Below, one piece after another: positions 43,201 to 52,384 of a stretch of 64,000 nucleotides of DNA. The notes under the pieces are model-generated. The model worked only from the letters and a program-made list of their open reading frames with translations, searched no databases and was not told the origin of the DNA. Position numbers and translations under genes: made by a program. This DNA is from Paenibacillus sp. FSL R7-0337 (lineage in GTDB: Bacteria; Bacillota; Bacilli; Paenibacillales; Paenibacillaceae): contig NZ_CP150218.1 of the NCBI RefSeq assembly GCF_037969875.1, positions 2,728,001 to 2,792,000 of the forward strand. The letters run 5' to 3'. The stretch's first letter is position 1, and each line of letters starts with the position of its first letter.

Positions 43201-45324
43201 AAGATGTCCGTTGCCGATCGACATCGGCCGGATATGTCCACCGCCCACGCTGCCTGCTGCAAGATGTCTGCCTTGTACAGACGTATCCTTAAGCGAATCC
43301 GGGCCGACCGCGCCTGCCGACAGATGCTCACTTTGCACTGCTGAGGCTGCCAGCTTCTCCGCACTTACACTTCCGTCTGCCAGCTTGATTGAAGTGACGG
43401 CCAGATCGCCCAGCTTATCCGTCGAGACACTCTCCGGCGATAACTTCAGGGAAGTGACGGCATAGTCAGCCAAATGATGCGGCTGCACGATCGCCGCAGT
43501 AAGATGAGCCTCCTTGACGGCACCGGAGGACAGCTTATCTGCCGTGACCGAACCGGATTGCAGCGCCGATGAAGTCACACTGCTGTCTCCCAGATGCCGG
43601 CGTTCTATGGCGCCGGATGCCAGATGACCAGCATCTACAGCCTCCTCCTGCAGCACCCGCCCGCTGATGCTGCCGTCCGCCAGGTGCTTCTCCTCCACGG
43701 CGCAGACCGCAATATGCTCTCCGCTGACAGCTTCCTTTGCAAGGATCGTCCCCCCGACCGCGCCCATGGCCAGCTTGGCGGTAATGATGCTGCCGTCCGC
43801 CAGCTTGGCTGCGGTAATACTCTGCGGGCTAATATGTTCTCCAGTAACGGATTCATATCCCAGTTGTTCTTCCGTAACTGCCCCTTTGGCCAGATGGCCG
43901 GTCAGGACGGAGTGCTCCTGCAGCTGGGCTGAGCCTACAGACTCTGCGGCTAGATGAGAATTATCCACGGCATCGCGCTGCAAATGTGCCGAAGTGACAG
44001 CCTGCGCGGCAATCTGCGCACTGCGGACAGCGGATTTCGCAATATGGCGCGTCATTACGGCTTCGTCAGCCAGTTTATGGGCCAGAATGCTCTGATCCGC
44101 TATTTTGGAAGAGGTAACCGCCTGCTCAATCAGCTGTGTAGTCCCTACCGCACCATCCGCCAGCTTCACAAAAGAAATGCTGCGGTCTGCCAGATGACGG
44201 CTGCCAATTTCACCTTCCGCGATATGGTCCGCATGGATGCTCTCCGGGTTAATATGCTGGCTGCGGACAGCCTTCGCCCCGATCTGCCGGGACCCGGCAG
44301 CCCCATCCGCGAGATGCCCGCTCTCAATAATACCGGGCTGAAGCTGTTCCTTGCCGATCAGGCGCGCCGCCAGCTGTTCCCGTCCAATGGCACCCGGTGC
44401 CAGATGCTTGGCGGTAATGACGCCTTCTCCCACATGCCGGCTCTCGATCACCGCATCGCCCAGCTTGACACCGCTGATCTCACCATCGGCGATTTTTTCG
44501 GCGGACACTGCTTCGTCAGCCAGCTTAGAGCGGTCAATACTGCCGTTGCTGAGATGGCGGCTGTCAATGCTGCTGCTGAGAATCTTCTCACCAGTCACCG
44601 CCCCATCATCCAGCAGCTCCGCTGTGATGATGAACTCACTCAGATGCCGGCTGCTGATGGCACCATCGGAGATATGTCCTCCGCTGATCATCCGGTCTGC
44701 CAGCTTCTCTGGACCGACGCTGCCGTCCTTCAGCTTTTCCCCGCCAATGGAGTGATCCAGCAGCTTGCCTCCGCTGACGCTGCTCTCCGCCAGATGCTCA
44801 CCAGTAATGGACTCCGGCGCTATCTTCGAGGAGGTTACCGCCCGGTCCGCAAGGTTGATGCTCTGCACTGCATAGTCCTGCAGCCAGGGTGTGCCGATGA
44901 TGCCATGCTTTAGCCTGGACCCGTCAATGGTACGTGGAGCAATCTTGGCACCGGTGACGGCGCCATCAGACAGATCATCGGTGTATACGGGCTGGAGGCG
45001 TTCCTTTTCCAGGGGAGCCGTTACCTCAGCTTCAAGCAGGGCAGCACGGTCCTCCTGCCCGAGCACCTCTTCCTTCACGGTTCCCTGATTCCCCTCCAGT
45101 GCAGGTACAGTCTGCTGGGGCGGGGCGGTCACTTCCAGCATCTCCACCCCGCTCACCTGCAGGGTAATATCTTCTGCCTCAGCCGATTCCACCGCTGCCG
45201 ATTGTTGGGTTTTCTGTGTTTTGGGACTGCTGTCCAACATGCTAAGTTCAGTCGTATCGGGATTATCCACGTAATAGAGCGGTCTTTTTGTACTGCGCTG
45301 CTGTTTTCGTTTGGGACCCTTCAC
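40210..45324 (-). CDS. Giant decapeptide-repeat surface protein with C-terminal knob-like domain
   Basis: The product has 1704 residues from a GTG start with GGAGGAG just upstream. Residues 1-20 are basic (KGPKRKQQRSTKRP) and residues 20-117 are acidic and Gln-rich. About 148 decapeptides follow without a break (roughly 118-1599), for example AVTSSKIAPE or SVGPEKLADR: small-Val/Ile, two or three polar residues, Lys/His, Leu/Ile, Ala, Asp, Gly. This pattern is known from beta-helical phage tail fibre shafts. The last 105 residues (VEVTVSFDESF to FYGVLSWIALGTP) resemble the WIAG-tail or H-type lectin-like knob. No signal peptide, LPXTG or S-layer anchor is seen, as expected for a mother-cell-made spore coat protein. 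It is flanked by glycosyltransferases and YheC/YheD. Confidence 0.85.
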   Translation of the reverse strand: MKGPKRKQQRSTKRPLYYVDNPDTTELSMLDSSPKTQKTQQSAAVESAEAEDITLQVSGVEMLEVTAPPQQTVPALEGNQGTVKEEVLGQEDRAALLEAEVTAPLEKERLQPVYTDDLSDGAVTGAKIAPRTIDGSRLKHGIIGTPWLQDYAVQSINLADRAVTSSKIAPESITGEHLAESSVSGGKLLDHSIGGEKLKDGSVGPEKLADRMISGGHISDGAISSRHLSEFIITAELLDDGAVTGEKILSSSIDSRHLSNGSIDRSKLADEAVSAEKIADGEISGVKLGDAVIESRHVGEGVITAKHLAPGAIGREQLAARLIGKEQLQPGIIESGHLADGAAGSRQIGAKAVRSQHINPESIHADHIAEGEIGSRHLADRSISFVKLADGAVGTTQLIEQAVTSSKIADQSILAHKLADEAVMTRHIAKSAVRSAQIAAQAVTSAHLQRDAVDNSHLAAESVGSAQLQEHSVLTGHLAKGAVTEEQLGYESVTGEHISPQSITAAKLADGSIITAKLAMGAVGGTILAKEAVSGEHIAVCAVEEKHLADGSISGRVLQEEAVDAGHLASGAIERRHLGDSSVTSSALQSGSVTADKLSSGAVKEAHLTAAIVQPHHLADYAVTSLKLSPESVSTDKLGDLAVTSIKLADGSVSAEKLAASAVQSEHLSAGAVGPDSLKDTSVQGRHLAAGSVGGGHIRPMSIGNGHLIPSSVSSIQIQDGSISAAKLAEGAVASQHLTPGSVGGSQLAEASVEGRHLADGGIRLAHLAEEVRSAELLPNGSIGAEKLAAGAVESVHLAEAIVQAVHLAPAAVEARHIGAGEITLAHLAKETRSADLLPDGSIAGSKLGAGVVGAFHLAAGSVYSGHLAADAVSSRHIRAGSIQLSHLAPDTRGADLLPDGSIGGRKLAEGAVDSQHLQPQSVETEHLADGVIQERHLGSGIIRLAHLAEETRSAEILPDGSIDASKLAEGAVHSQHLQPQSVEAEHLAGGVIQERHLGSGIIRLAHLAEETRSAELLPDGSIGGRKLAEGAVDSQHLQPQSVEAEHLADGVIQERHLGSGVIRLAHLAEEMRSAELLPDGSIGGRKLAEGAVDSQHLQPQSVDAEHLAGGVIQERHLGSGIIRLAHLAEETRSAELLPDGSIRGSKLAAGSVGSIHLASGSIYGGHLAPEAVDGCHIRPGSISLEHLAQDARTSELLQDGSITGEKVAPHSIGTRHLAEGAVGSSELQDEAVDGSKIASFAIQSRHLEEDSVQSYHIVQGAVSGDHLATDSVDSCHLRAGSIKREHLAENTLTSELLGEGSIDGSKLAPGAVGSNHLAPSSIYGGHLAPGTVDGRHIRSGSIGLEHLAENALTSELLPDHSVTGEKLALHSVGTGHLAEGAVGSTELQDEAVNASKIASFAIQSRHLEEESIQSHHIAQGVVSGDHLAPDSVDSSHLRAGSIKREHLAENTLTSELLGEGSIDGSKLAPGAVGPNHLAPGSIYGGHLAPGIVDGRHIRSGSIGLEHLAENTLTSELLQDHSVTGEKLALHSVGTGHLAEGAVGSTELQDEAVNASKIAPFAIQSRHLEEDSIQSHHIAQGVVNGDHLAPGSVHAEHLSFHPVQSVGNRDVLQQFGMTAFMFNGDSESVEVTVSFDESFGHTGYVLVAMANQPYFHASLKNRTGGEATIEVVRLRETQHFYGVLSWIALGTPLVKPAVEHRAFD

Positions 45325-45540
45325 AAGCAGTCTCCTCCTTCCATCTGTATCTTCTAGGCATCATATGCAGCAGCATGGGCGGATGACACCCTTCTCTTGC
45401 CTGGAATCCATTCTTCCCCTTCCAAAAAAGGGCATCTGCCGCCGCGCATCCGTCCAACCCTTACGGGCACATACATACATACAATGACAGGAGACATAAA
45501 AACAGCCGGGAAGTACTTCAAAATAACAGGAGGAACGAAC

Positions 45541-46638
45541 ATGGGGCAAAAGCTCGTTGGGATACTGCTAAATGCCGCTATGCACGGGGGCGTTCCCCGG
45601 TTAAAAACCGGACAGGAATCTCTGGCTAACTACGAAGAGGCCGCCGCCGCATACGGATTAACCCCCTGCTTTGTGAAGCTGTCTGACATCAACGTGGCGT
45701 CAGGCTTCAGCAGTGTCTATATGAAGGAAGGTCCGCAAGGCTACCGGAGACAGATCGTCCCTACGCCGGAGGTCATCCACAACCGGGCAATCTATGATCC
45801 GCGCAGCACCGGCGTCGAGCGCTTGCTCCAGCAGGGTATTCAGGTATACAACACCTGCAATCGTTACGGCAAGGATCAGATTCACAGCCTGCTGGAGCGC
45901 AGCCGGGAACTACAAGCCGTTCTGCCAGTCACAGCAAGCGGACTTTCCGGCTTGAGGGAGATGATGAACCGCTACCCGGATCTGATCCTCAAGCCTTGCC
46001 GGGGCAGCGTGGGTAACGGCGTGATGCGGCTCACCCGCAGCGGCGAAGGGCGATGGCTCTGGAGCTACTCTCTCTCTGGCTCAAGACGCAAGGTTAGCAG
46101 AGCCGTAAACCCAGACGCCCTTCCCCGGATCCTCCGCGCCCGGCTCTCTTCCGTGCCCTATCTGGTCCAGGAACGGATTCCGCTGGCCGAGATTAACGGA
46201 CGCCCTTTTGACCTGCGTGTCACGGTACAACGGGGCTGGGGCGGAGCGTGGCAGGTCACCGGCCTGTTCGCCAAGCTGGCTGCACCCGGCGGCTTTGTAT
46301 CGAACATCGCCAGAGGGGGCGAAGCCCTGAAGTCATCTTTTGCGCTGGAGCAGGCATTCCCTGGAGAAGAGGCAGCCAGAATCCGTATGTCCGTCCTCTC
46401 CCTCAGTCTCGCCATCGCCCGTGAGCTGGAGAAGAGTCTGCCGGGGCTGGCCGATATCGGTCTGGACATCGGTGTCACGAAGCACGGACATCTGTATTTC
46501 ATTGAATGCAACGGGCGCGACCAGCGTTACGGCTTCCAGAAAGCCGGACTGCGCGGGGTATGGAAAGACAGCTACCGCCAGCCTATGGGCTATGCCAGAT
46601 ATCTGTACGAAGAAGCATTAAGAATGAACTCTTATTGA
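45541..46638 (+). CDS. YheC/YheD-family ATP-grasp protein (endospore coat-associated)
   Basis: The start at ATG 45541 follows AGGAGG by seven bases and gives 365 residues. It has the YheC/YheD opening KLVGILLNAAMHGG, PEVIHNRAIYDPR, and the ATP-grasp core LILKPCRGSVGNGVMRL, VQERIPLAEINGRPFDLRV and GLDIGVTKHGHLYFIECNGR (metal ligands). Family members were found with the spore coat of B. subtilis, but the reaction is unknown. An amide or peptide ligase acting on a coat protein is plausible. It is divergent from the giant repeat protein gene, which suggests joint expression. Confidence 0.88.
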   Translation: MGQKLVGILLNAAMHGGVPRLKTGQESLANYEEAAAAYGLTPCFVKLSDINVASGFSSVYMKEGPQGYRRQIVPTPEVIHNRAIYDPRSTGVERLLQQGIQVYNTCNRYGKDQIHSLLERSRELQAVLPVTASGLSGLREMMNRYPDLILKPCRGSVGNGVMRLTRSGEGRWLWSYSLSGSRRKVSRAVNPDALPRILRARLSSVPYLVQERIPLAEINGRPFDLRVTVQRGWGGAWQVTGLFAKLAAPGGFVSNIARGGEALKSSFALEQAFPGEEAARIRMSVLSLSLAIARELEKSLPGLADIGLDIGVTKHGHLYFIECNGRDQRYGFQKAGLRGVWKDSYRQPMGYARYLYEEALRMNSY

Positions 46639-46729
46639 TTTGTCTCCTATTCTATGTCAATATAATGCAGAGCGGGTGGAGTCCCTTGGCACGGGATTTT
46701 TACTGCTGCATGATGGAAGGGAGATGGGC

Positions 46730-47521
46730 ATGGTTAAACAATTGCTGCGGCTGATGACCGAGCTATCCTCGCACAGATGGCTTTCCAGGTTGATGGGGGC
46801 TTTATCCCACAGCAGACTCAGCCGCCTTATGATTCCGGTATTTATTCGTTCCTATCAGATTCCTGCCGCCGAGGCGGAGAAGACTGCCGGAGAATACCGT
46901 ACACTGAATGAATTCTTCAGCCGCCGCCTGAAGCCGGGAATGCGCCCGGTGGCCAGCGGTGAGCATGCCGTAGCCAGTCCTGTAGACGCTATGATTACGG
47001 CAATGGGCGAAATCAACTGCGGCACGATAATGAATGTGAAGGGGCAGGATTATACGCTGGAGGATTTGCTTAATCACTCACCACACCTTGAACTGTACAA
47101 GAAAGGCTATTATTTCGTCCTCTACTTAAGCCCTACCGATTATCACCGGATTCACTCCCCGTTAACCGGGCAGCTGAGGGAGAGCGATTATATCCGCGGC
47201 CGGGCTTACCCCGTGAATGATTTCGGCATGCGCCATATGAAGAGTGTCCTGAGCCGCAATGAACGGCTGATTACTTATATAGCCGGCAGCCATGGCGAGA
47301 CCGCCGTGGTCAAGGTAGGCGCAATGAATGTGAGCAGTATCCGCTACACCGACGAGACGGCCAGAGAGTGGCAATGCGGCGATGACCTGGCATATTTCGA
47401 ATTCGGTTCCACGGTAGTTCTGCTGATGGAGAGCGGCACCTTCACCCCGCGCCCCGGGCTTGCTCCGGACATGAAGGTGAAGATGGGCGAGCTGCTGGGA
47501 GAGATGCGGCGGCCGGTTTGA
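46730..47521 (+). CDS. psd: Phosphatidylserine decarboxylase
   Basis: ATG 46730 follows AAGGGAG and gives 263 residues. It shows RTLNEFFSRRLKPGMRPV, ASPVDAMITAMG, YLSPTDYHRIHSP (the conserved His) and the self-cleavage site in YFEFGSTVVLLME, where the Ser becomes the pyruvoyl group. The enzyme converts phosphatidylserine to phosphatidylethanolamine in the membrane. Length is normal for the Bacillus type. It ends at a bidirectional terminator. Confidence 0.95.
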   Translation: MVKQLLRLMTELSSHRWLSRLMGALSHSRLSRLMIPVFIRSYQIPAAEAEKTAGEYRTLNEFFSRRLKPGMRPVASGEHAVASPVDAMITAMGEINCGTIMNVKGQDYTLEDLLNHSPHLELYKKGYYFVLYLSPTDYHRIHSPLTGQLRESDYIRGRAYPVNDFGMRHMKSVLSRNERLITYIAGSHGETAVVKVGAMNVSSIRYTDETAREWQCGDDLAYFEFGSTVVLLMESGTFTPRPGLAPDMKVKMGELLGEMRRPV

Positions 47522-47537
47522 CAGTAACATTTTCTTT

Positions 47538-47578
47538 AAAAAAAGGACTTCAGGCAGAATAAGCCCGAAGTCCTTTTT
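47538..47578. terminator. Bidirectional terminator between psd and the PTS operon
   Basis: AAAAAGGACTTC and GAAGTCCTTTTT form a 12-base-pair stem that supplies a T-run in both directions. Confidence 0.9.
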
Positions 47579-47597
47579 ATATTTAACTTTAAGAGCT

Positions 47598-48347
47598 TTA
47601 TAGTTCATCATAAGTAATTAGCTCTATTCCTGCTTCAATCAGCCATTCTCTTGTCTTGGGATCGCATAACATATCTACTTCCAATGGCCTTGGCAAGGTG
47701 AGAGACGAGTTTTTCAAAAGATATCCGTCCACATAGCCAGGATGACAGATAAACATATGGTATTCATCTTTTTCGGCATTTTTCATAGCAGATCTTAAAG
47801 ACTCAAAAGGAACATAATCAGGCTTCATACTGTCCATATGAAATAAAACATCCTTGCTTCCAATCTTTACAGGATTATCATCCATAGAAAATCCAGAATA
47901 TTTAAGACCGTACTTTTCCGCGACGATTTCCAGACCTTTTAAGAGGTTAGCACTGAAAACGGCATGACCTTCAAAATAACGCGGAGGTTCACCAACAAGC
48001 TCGACAAATCTATGGTATTGAGCTTCAATTTCAAGGATGACTTCATCAAGAACGACAAAGTCTTCTTCGGTCTGGCGGTATTCACGCGATGATTTAAATT
48101 CCCCGTTTTTATTTGTGATGCTTGGTATTAAGTCGGGAGGAGTGAGCGGTCTGCCAAGACATACATTAGTGTGTTGCCCCAAGCAAACATCTGCATCCTT
48201 TAACAGTTCTAGCCCGTGCACAGCAGCCGGCATATTGGGCATTACTCCCACACTTCCAATGATGCCGTCTTTTACACTTTTAGCAATACCGTAATTAACT
48301 CCTTCGGAGTAGCCTAGATCATCAGCCCTTAATAATAATTTTTTCAT
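47598..48347 (-). CDS. ChbG/YdjC-family carbohydrate deacetylase
   Basis: The 249-residue protein has the YdjC landmarks LLLRADDLGYSEGVN (metal-binding Asp pair), LGQHTNVCLGRPL (His), EGHAVFSANLL (His) and FICHPGYVD. Members remove an acetyl group from chitobiose or its 6-phosphate. It is the last gene of the PTS operon, so the substrate is probably a phosphorylated acetylated disaccharide. Base composition is AT-rich like the rest of this operon and unlike the flanks. Confidence 0.88.
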   Translation of the reverse strand: MKKLLLRADDLGYSEGVNYGIAKSVKDGIIGSVGVMPNMPAAVHGLELLKDADVCLGQHTNVCLGRPLTPPDLIPSITNKNGEFKSSREYRQTEEDFVVLDEVILEIEAQYHRFVELVGEPPRYFEGHAVFSANLLKGLEIVAEKYGLKYSGFSMDDNPVKIGSKDVLFHMDSMKPDYVPFESLRSAMKNAEKDEYHMFICHPGYVDGYLLKNSSLTLPRPLEVDMLCDPKTREWLIEAGIELITYDEL

Positions 48348-48383
48348 TTCAAGTCCCCCTCACATTCAATACAATGATTCCTC

Positions 48384-49811
48384 TTAACGATTGTCGGCAT
48401 TGCTCGTAATAAGCGGATCGCCTTTCTTGAAACCCAAAAAATAAGTAGCGATTGTGGAAACTATAAAGGCAATCACTGCTGAAATAATACCATTCACCAG
48501 ATTGGACATAGGCCCCCCGACAAAGCCAAAGACCGATAGAAAGCTTGCTACCGGAATAAAGGTATACGCGGTTACCCCCGTTAGACCTGCATAGAGACCA
48601 CCCGCAAATCCACCGATAATCATTCCTATAAACGGACGTTTATACCTCATACCTACACCATAAAGTCCAGGTTCGGTAACTCCACCAATAATTGCGGCTA
48701 CAAAAAATCCTACGGATAGATTACGTTGTTCCCTCTCCTTAATTCGAAGTCCTGCCCCCAAACACATGCCCGCCACAGCAAGGCTGGCTGCAATCGCAGC
48801 AGGCATAACCAAAGCCTCATGTCCATTCGTAGAAAAAGCGAGAATAAGTGTAGTGATTAACACAAGATGCATTCCACTTATTACGAGGAACTCATAGAGT
48901 GCGGCAATAATTGCAACTCCAAGAAATCCTGTTACACCAGATAAGCCTAATAGTCCATTGCTGATATAACTCCCTAAGAAAGATCCTACCGGTCCAAGCA
49001 CTGTAAGAGCAATTGGAAGCATAATAAAAATAGTTAGCGAGGGTGCCAAAATGCTCTTTAGGGTGTTAGGGAGATGTTTTTTGATGAATTTTTCAATGTA
49101 GGACATCACCCATACAGACATGATGACCGGCAAAATGGTACTGGAATAATTTTGAATTTTACTTGGAATTCCCAGTACGGAAAAAGCAGTACCTTTAGTC
49201 GCAATATCTATGATGGTTGGATGAATCATAATACCACCTAAAAACATAGCTAACACTGGTGTGGCACCGAACTTCTTAGCAGCCGTATAACCGACCACAA
49301 CCGGGAAGAAGTAGAATCCTGCATCTCCAACAAGGGTTAACAAAGTGTATAGATCACTGGATTCATTAAGGACATTAAGCATATTTTGACCCAGTACAGC
49401 TACTAGTAACTTAAACATAGAGACGGCCAGCAGAAGCGGGATCAAAGGCGTGAGACAACCGGCAATAGCGTCAAGGACAGCACTTCCAATGGATTTTAAA
49501 GTTATTTGTTTTTTCTGTTTTACAGAATCTTCGTCGGCTTCTATAACATTCGCCATTCCACCCTTTGAAGTTAAAGATTTGTAGACTTGGTCAACCGTCT
49601 GCCCAATCACGATTTGGAATTGTCCTCCTGCATTCACAGTACCTAAAACACCTGGAATCTTTTTGATATCTTCCGCATTTGGTATACTCTCATCCTTGAG
49701 GTTAAACCGCAGTCTAGTCATACAATGTGTAACCGTGGTAATATTGTCTTTCCCTCCAACTGCTTTTAATACTTCACTTGCTGTCTTTTCAATTTTTTCG
49801 TTTTGAGCCAT
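48384..49811 (-). CDS. PTS enzyme IIBC, beta-glucoside/sucrose (glucose superfamily) type
   Basis: ATG 49811 follows AAGGAG by eight bases and the product has 475 residues. The IIB domain (residues 1-80) has the phospho-cysteine in VTHCMTRLRF (Cys30), and GVLGTVNAGGQFQIVIGQ. The IIC part has about ten membrane segments and the family stretch AAIIGGVTEPGLYGVGMRYK. There is no fused IIA; that domain is the separate first gene of the operon. It transports and phosphorylates a sugar, probably a beta-glucoside or amino sugar disaccharide given the deacetylase downstream. Confidence 0.93.
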   Translation of the reverse strand: MAQNEKIEKTASEVLKAVGGKDNITTVTHCMTRLRFNLKDESIPNAEDIKKIPGVLGTVNAGGQFQIVIGQTVDQVYKSLTSKGGMANVIEADEDSVKQKKQITLKSIGSAVLDAIAGCLTPLIPLLLAVSMFKLLVAVLGQNMLNVLNESSDLYTLLTLVGDAGFYFFPVVVGYTAAKKFGATPVLAMFLGGIMIHPTIIDIATKGTAFSVLGIPSKIQNYSSTILPVIMSVWVMSYIEKFIKKHLPNTLKSILAPSLTIFIMLPIALTVLGPVGSFLGSYISNGLLGLSGVTGFLGVAIIAALYEFLVISGMHLVLITTLILAFSTNGHEALVMPAAIAASLAVAGMCLGAGLRIKEREQRNLSVGFFVAAIIGGVTEPGLYGVGMRYKRPFIGMIIGGFAGGLYAGLTGVTAYTFIPVASFLSVFGFVGGPMSNLVNGIISAVIAFIVSTIATYFLGFKKGDPLITSNADNR

Positions 49812-49833
49812 TATGATCACTCCTTATTTTAAT

Positions 49834-49880
49834 AAAAAAACCCAAAGCTAATATGAGTACGCACTCACATAGCTTTGGGT
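49834..49880 (-). terminator. Conditional terminator between licT and the IIBC gene
   Basis: On the minus strand ACCCAAAGCT and AGCTTTGGGT pair, with an inner TGAGT/ACTCA stem, followed by seven T. Its 5' arm overlaps the 3' end of the antiterminator hairpin upstream. Confidence 0.88.
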
Positions 49881-49906
49881 AATGCCTCCATTACGAGTTA
49901 CAATCC
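49878..49906 (-). promoter_or_regulatory. RAT antiterminator site (LicT target) before the IIBC gene
   Basis: The minus strand from 49906 begins GGATTGTAACTCGTAATGGA and ends GGCATTACC, matching the known LicT/SacY antiterminator hairpin consensus (GGATTGTTACTG, then GGCAAAACC). It abuts the licT stop codon and overlaps the terminator. Bound LicT would prevent termination and allow transcription of the IIBC and deacetylase genes. Confidence 0.85.
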
Positions 49907-50740
49907 CTAGTCTTCAATTTTCGTATTTCGGACAATCCGGTAAATATGCATCATCAGGTACAAAATCTCATCTTCTGTACTTTTAGAGTCTAGCCTTTGA
50001 TTAATAAAATCTCCAATCTTATAGGCACATTCATAAACCTGTGGGTTTGAATTTTTAATTTCTTGCATGAAGGAAGCTTTATCATCTTTGAACTGTGATT
50101 TATTGTTTACTCTTTTTAGAAAGTATCTCAGGTGCATGGCAAATCTATTATAATTGAAGTCATTTCTATCAATTGTAATCGAATAAAAATTTTCGATCTG
50201 ATCAGCTATTTCTAAAATCAGAGCCTCTGCAGCGGTTCCTTCATCTGGCTCCCTTTCTTCTTGTGCATTAACAAAATGCATCGCAATATTTGTAATTTCA
50301 CTATCAGGTAAGGTTACAAATAGTCTCTCTTGAATAAGCTTAACTGCATATCTTCCAAGCTCAGTTTCTTTTGGATACAGCTGTTGCACATCATAAGAAA
50401 ACAACATTTGCATTTTTTTATAATTTTGCATACGGATGAGCGCGAAGTTAATGTGATCAGAGAGACCAACCACAAGATTGGGATTCAGGTTGCTTTTTAT
50501 TTCTAATTGAGCCTTTTTTACGATTAGAGCCACAATTTCAAACACATTCTCCGGAATCTCCTGAATAAAGTTATAAAGCTTATTGTCAATCCGATAAAAT
50601 GTCATGGATATCTGACTTAAATCTGTAATTTCATAAGGCATTTCCGGAAATCCTATTCCTTTTCCAAAGGCGATTAATTCCTTATTGTTGCCATCCAAGC
50701 ATAGAGCTACGTTGTTGTTAATTTTCTTAATCACTTTCAT
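49907..50740 (-). CDS. licT: LicT/BglG-family transcription antiterminator
   Basis: ATG 50740 follows GGTGGGG and gives 277 residues. The N-terminal RNA-binding domain begins MKVIKKINNNVALCLDGNNK and has FGKGIGF. Two PRD domains follow, with regulatory His residues in LSDHINFALIRM, IAMHFVNAQE, NRFAMHLRYFL and LMMHIYRI. The PTS phosphorylates these His residues to tune activity. It sits inside the operon it should control, between the IIA and IIBC genes, with a RAT/terminator pair on each side. Confidence 0.95.
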   Translation of the reverse strand: MKVIKKINNNVALCLDGNNKELIAFGKGIGFPEMPYEITDLSQISMTFYRIDNKLYNFIQEIPENVFEIVALIVKKAQLEIKSNLNPNLVVGLSDHINFALIRMQNYKKMQMLFSYDVQQLYPKETELGRYAVKLIQERLFVTLPDSEITNIAMHFVNAQEEREPDEGTAAEALILEIADQIENFYSITIDRNDFNYNRFAMHLRYFLKRVNNKSQFKDDKASFMQEIKNSNPQVYECAYKIGDFINQRLDSKSTEDEILYLMMHIYRIVRNTKIED

Positions 50741-50780
50741 CAGCAACCCCACCTTCAGTAGCTTAGTTGCAGGGCATCAT

Positions 50781-51494
<714 letters not shown>

Positions 51495-51500
51495 ACATTT

Positions 51501-51529
51501 AAAATATCATACTAAATTTCGTTTGGCAA
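51501..51529 (-). promoter_or_regulatory. Probable promoter of the PTS operon
   Basis: On the minus strand TTGCCA (51524-51529) is 17 bases from TATTTT (51501-51506), just upstream of the RAT leader. A possible catabolite-response element resembling TGNAARCGNWWWCA with two mismatches lies at 51536-51549. Confidence 0.5.
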
Positions 51530-51627
51530 GAGATAAGTATGCGTTTTCTTTTTGTTAATTATAATTGTGCGAAATAATACCCTCCAGCTTCTAAATGATT
51601 TCAGATGCCGGCATCACCCGGACCTTT

Positions 51628-52137
51628 TTAATGGATAAAGGTGTACCTTACGCGCTCCGATTTCCGGAAGTAGGCTGTCCACAACGCACAGGTGAATACC
51701 GCTCTAATCAGATCACGCATACTGCTTCCATCCTGCAGCTCACTGGCAACAGGAATATTCATCACGAGCACATAGTCAATGATCCCTATCAGCAGGTTGA
51801 CGGAATAGAGCAGAATCATCATGCGCGGCAGGCGTGCCTTTTTTTGATAAAACAAAATCAAAGTAAAAATAGTCAGCAATAGCAGCACTCCGTTCGCAGC
51901 GGCTTCAAATATAAAGGCCGGCGCCCAGAGCGGATGGTACATTTCCCCTTGCGGGGATGCCAGAAGATCCCAATACTCCCGGCCGAAGCTTGGAATATTG
52001 TAGTTAATCAGCTGTAACGACACTTGAAATAATGTTGTGACTAACCCGATCTGCACCAGCACCAGCCAGCCTCCGAGACCTGACGGGCGTAGCGGTGGAT
52101 AGGTTTGGGGTGAAGCAGGTTGTACATTTATTTCCAC
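51628..52137 (-). CDS. DUF2569-like membrane protein
   Basis: The preferred start is GTG 52137, with AAGGAGG eight bases upstream, giving 169 residues. ATG 52182 would add 15. The protein has four hydrophobic segments, beginning with GLGGWLVLVQIGLVTTLFQV, the usual opening of DUF2569 proteins, and an extracellular loop between segments one and two. Function is unknown. It has no obvious operon partner. Confidence 0.7.
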   Translation of the reverse strand: MEINVQPASPQTYPPLRPSGLGGWLVLVQIGLVTTLFQVSLQLINYNIPSFGREYWDLLASPQGEMYHPLWAPAFIFEAAANGVLLLLTIFTLILFYQKKARLPRMMILLYSVNLLIGIIDYVLVMNIPVASELQDGSSMRDLIRAVFTCALWTAYFRKSERVRYTFIH

Positions 52138-52220
52138 AATTTGTTCCTCCTTATATAGTGTAGCCTTAACAAGAATATACATATTTCCCCTTACACTCTA
52201 CTACAAATTATGTAAAATAC

Positions 52221-52295
52221 TAAGTGAACACGGCATTATCATCCTTTTAAAGGACGGTACCGCTTCAGCGAGAAATAGAAGGATAATTACTTAAA
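52221..52295. repeat. Dispersed intergenic element, copy B
   Basis: AAGTGAACACGGCATTATC, AAAGGACGGTACCG and CAGCGAGAAATAGAAGGATA match copy A at 27086-27155 over about 70 bases with few changes. Like copy A it lies just beyond the T-run of a minus-strand terminator. Confidence 0.75.
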
Positions 52296-52300
52296 TTTTC

Positions 52301-52343
52301 AAAAAAAAAGAGTACCCCAACCCCCATATCGGCTGGAATACTC
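52301..52343 (-). terminator. Terminator of gpmA
   Basis: On the minus strand GAGTATTCCAGCC and GGTTGGGGTACTC pair with minor mismatches, followed by nine or more T. Confidence 0.82.
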
Positions 52344-52384
52344 CCTTTATTATATAGCCTAAGCTGAACGCCACGCTGCTCCGG

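Noticed and set aside
40525-44970. CRISPR array, because of the regular short repeats
   Set aside because: The 30-base period has no distinct spacers, lies wholly in one long coding frame with conserved decapeptides, and has no cas genes nearby.
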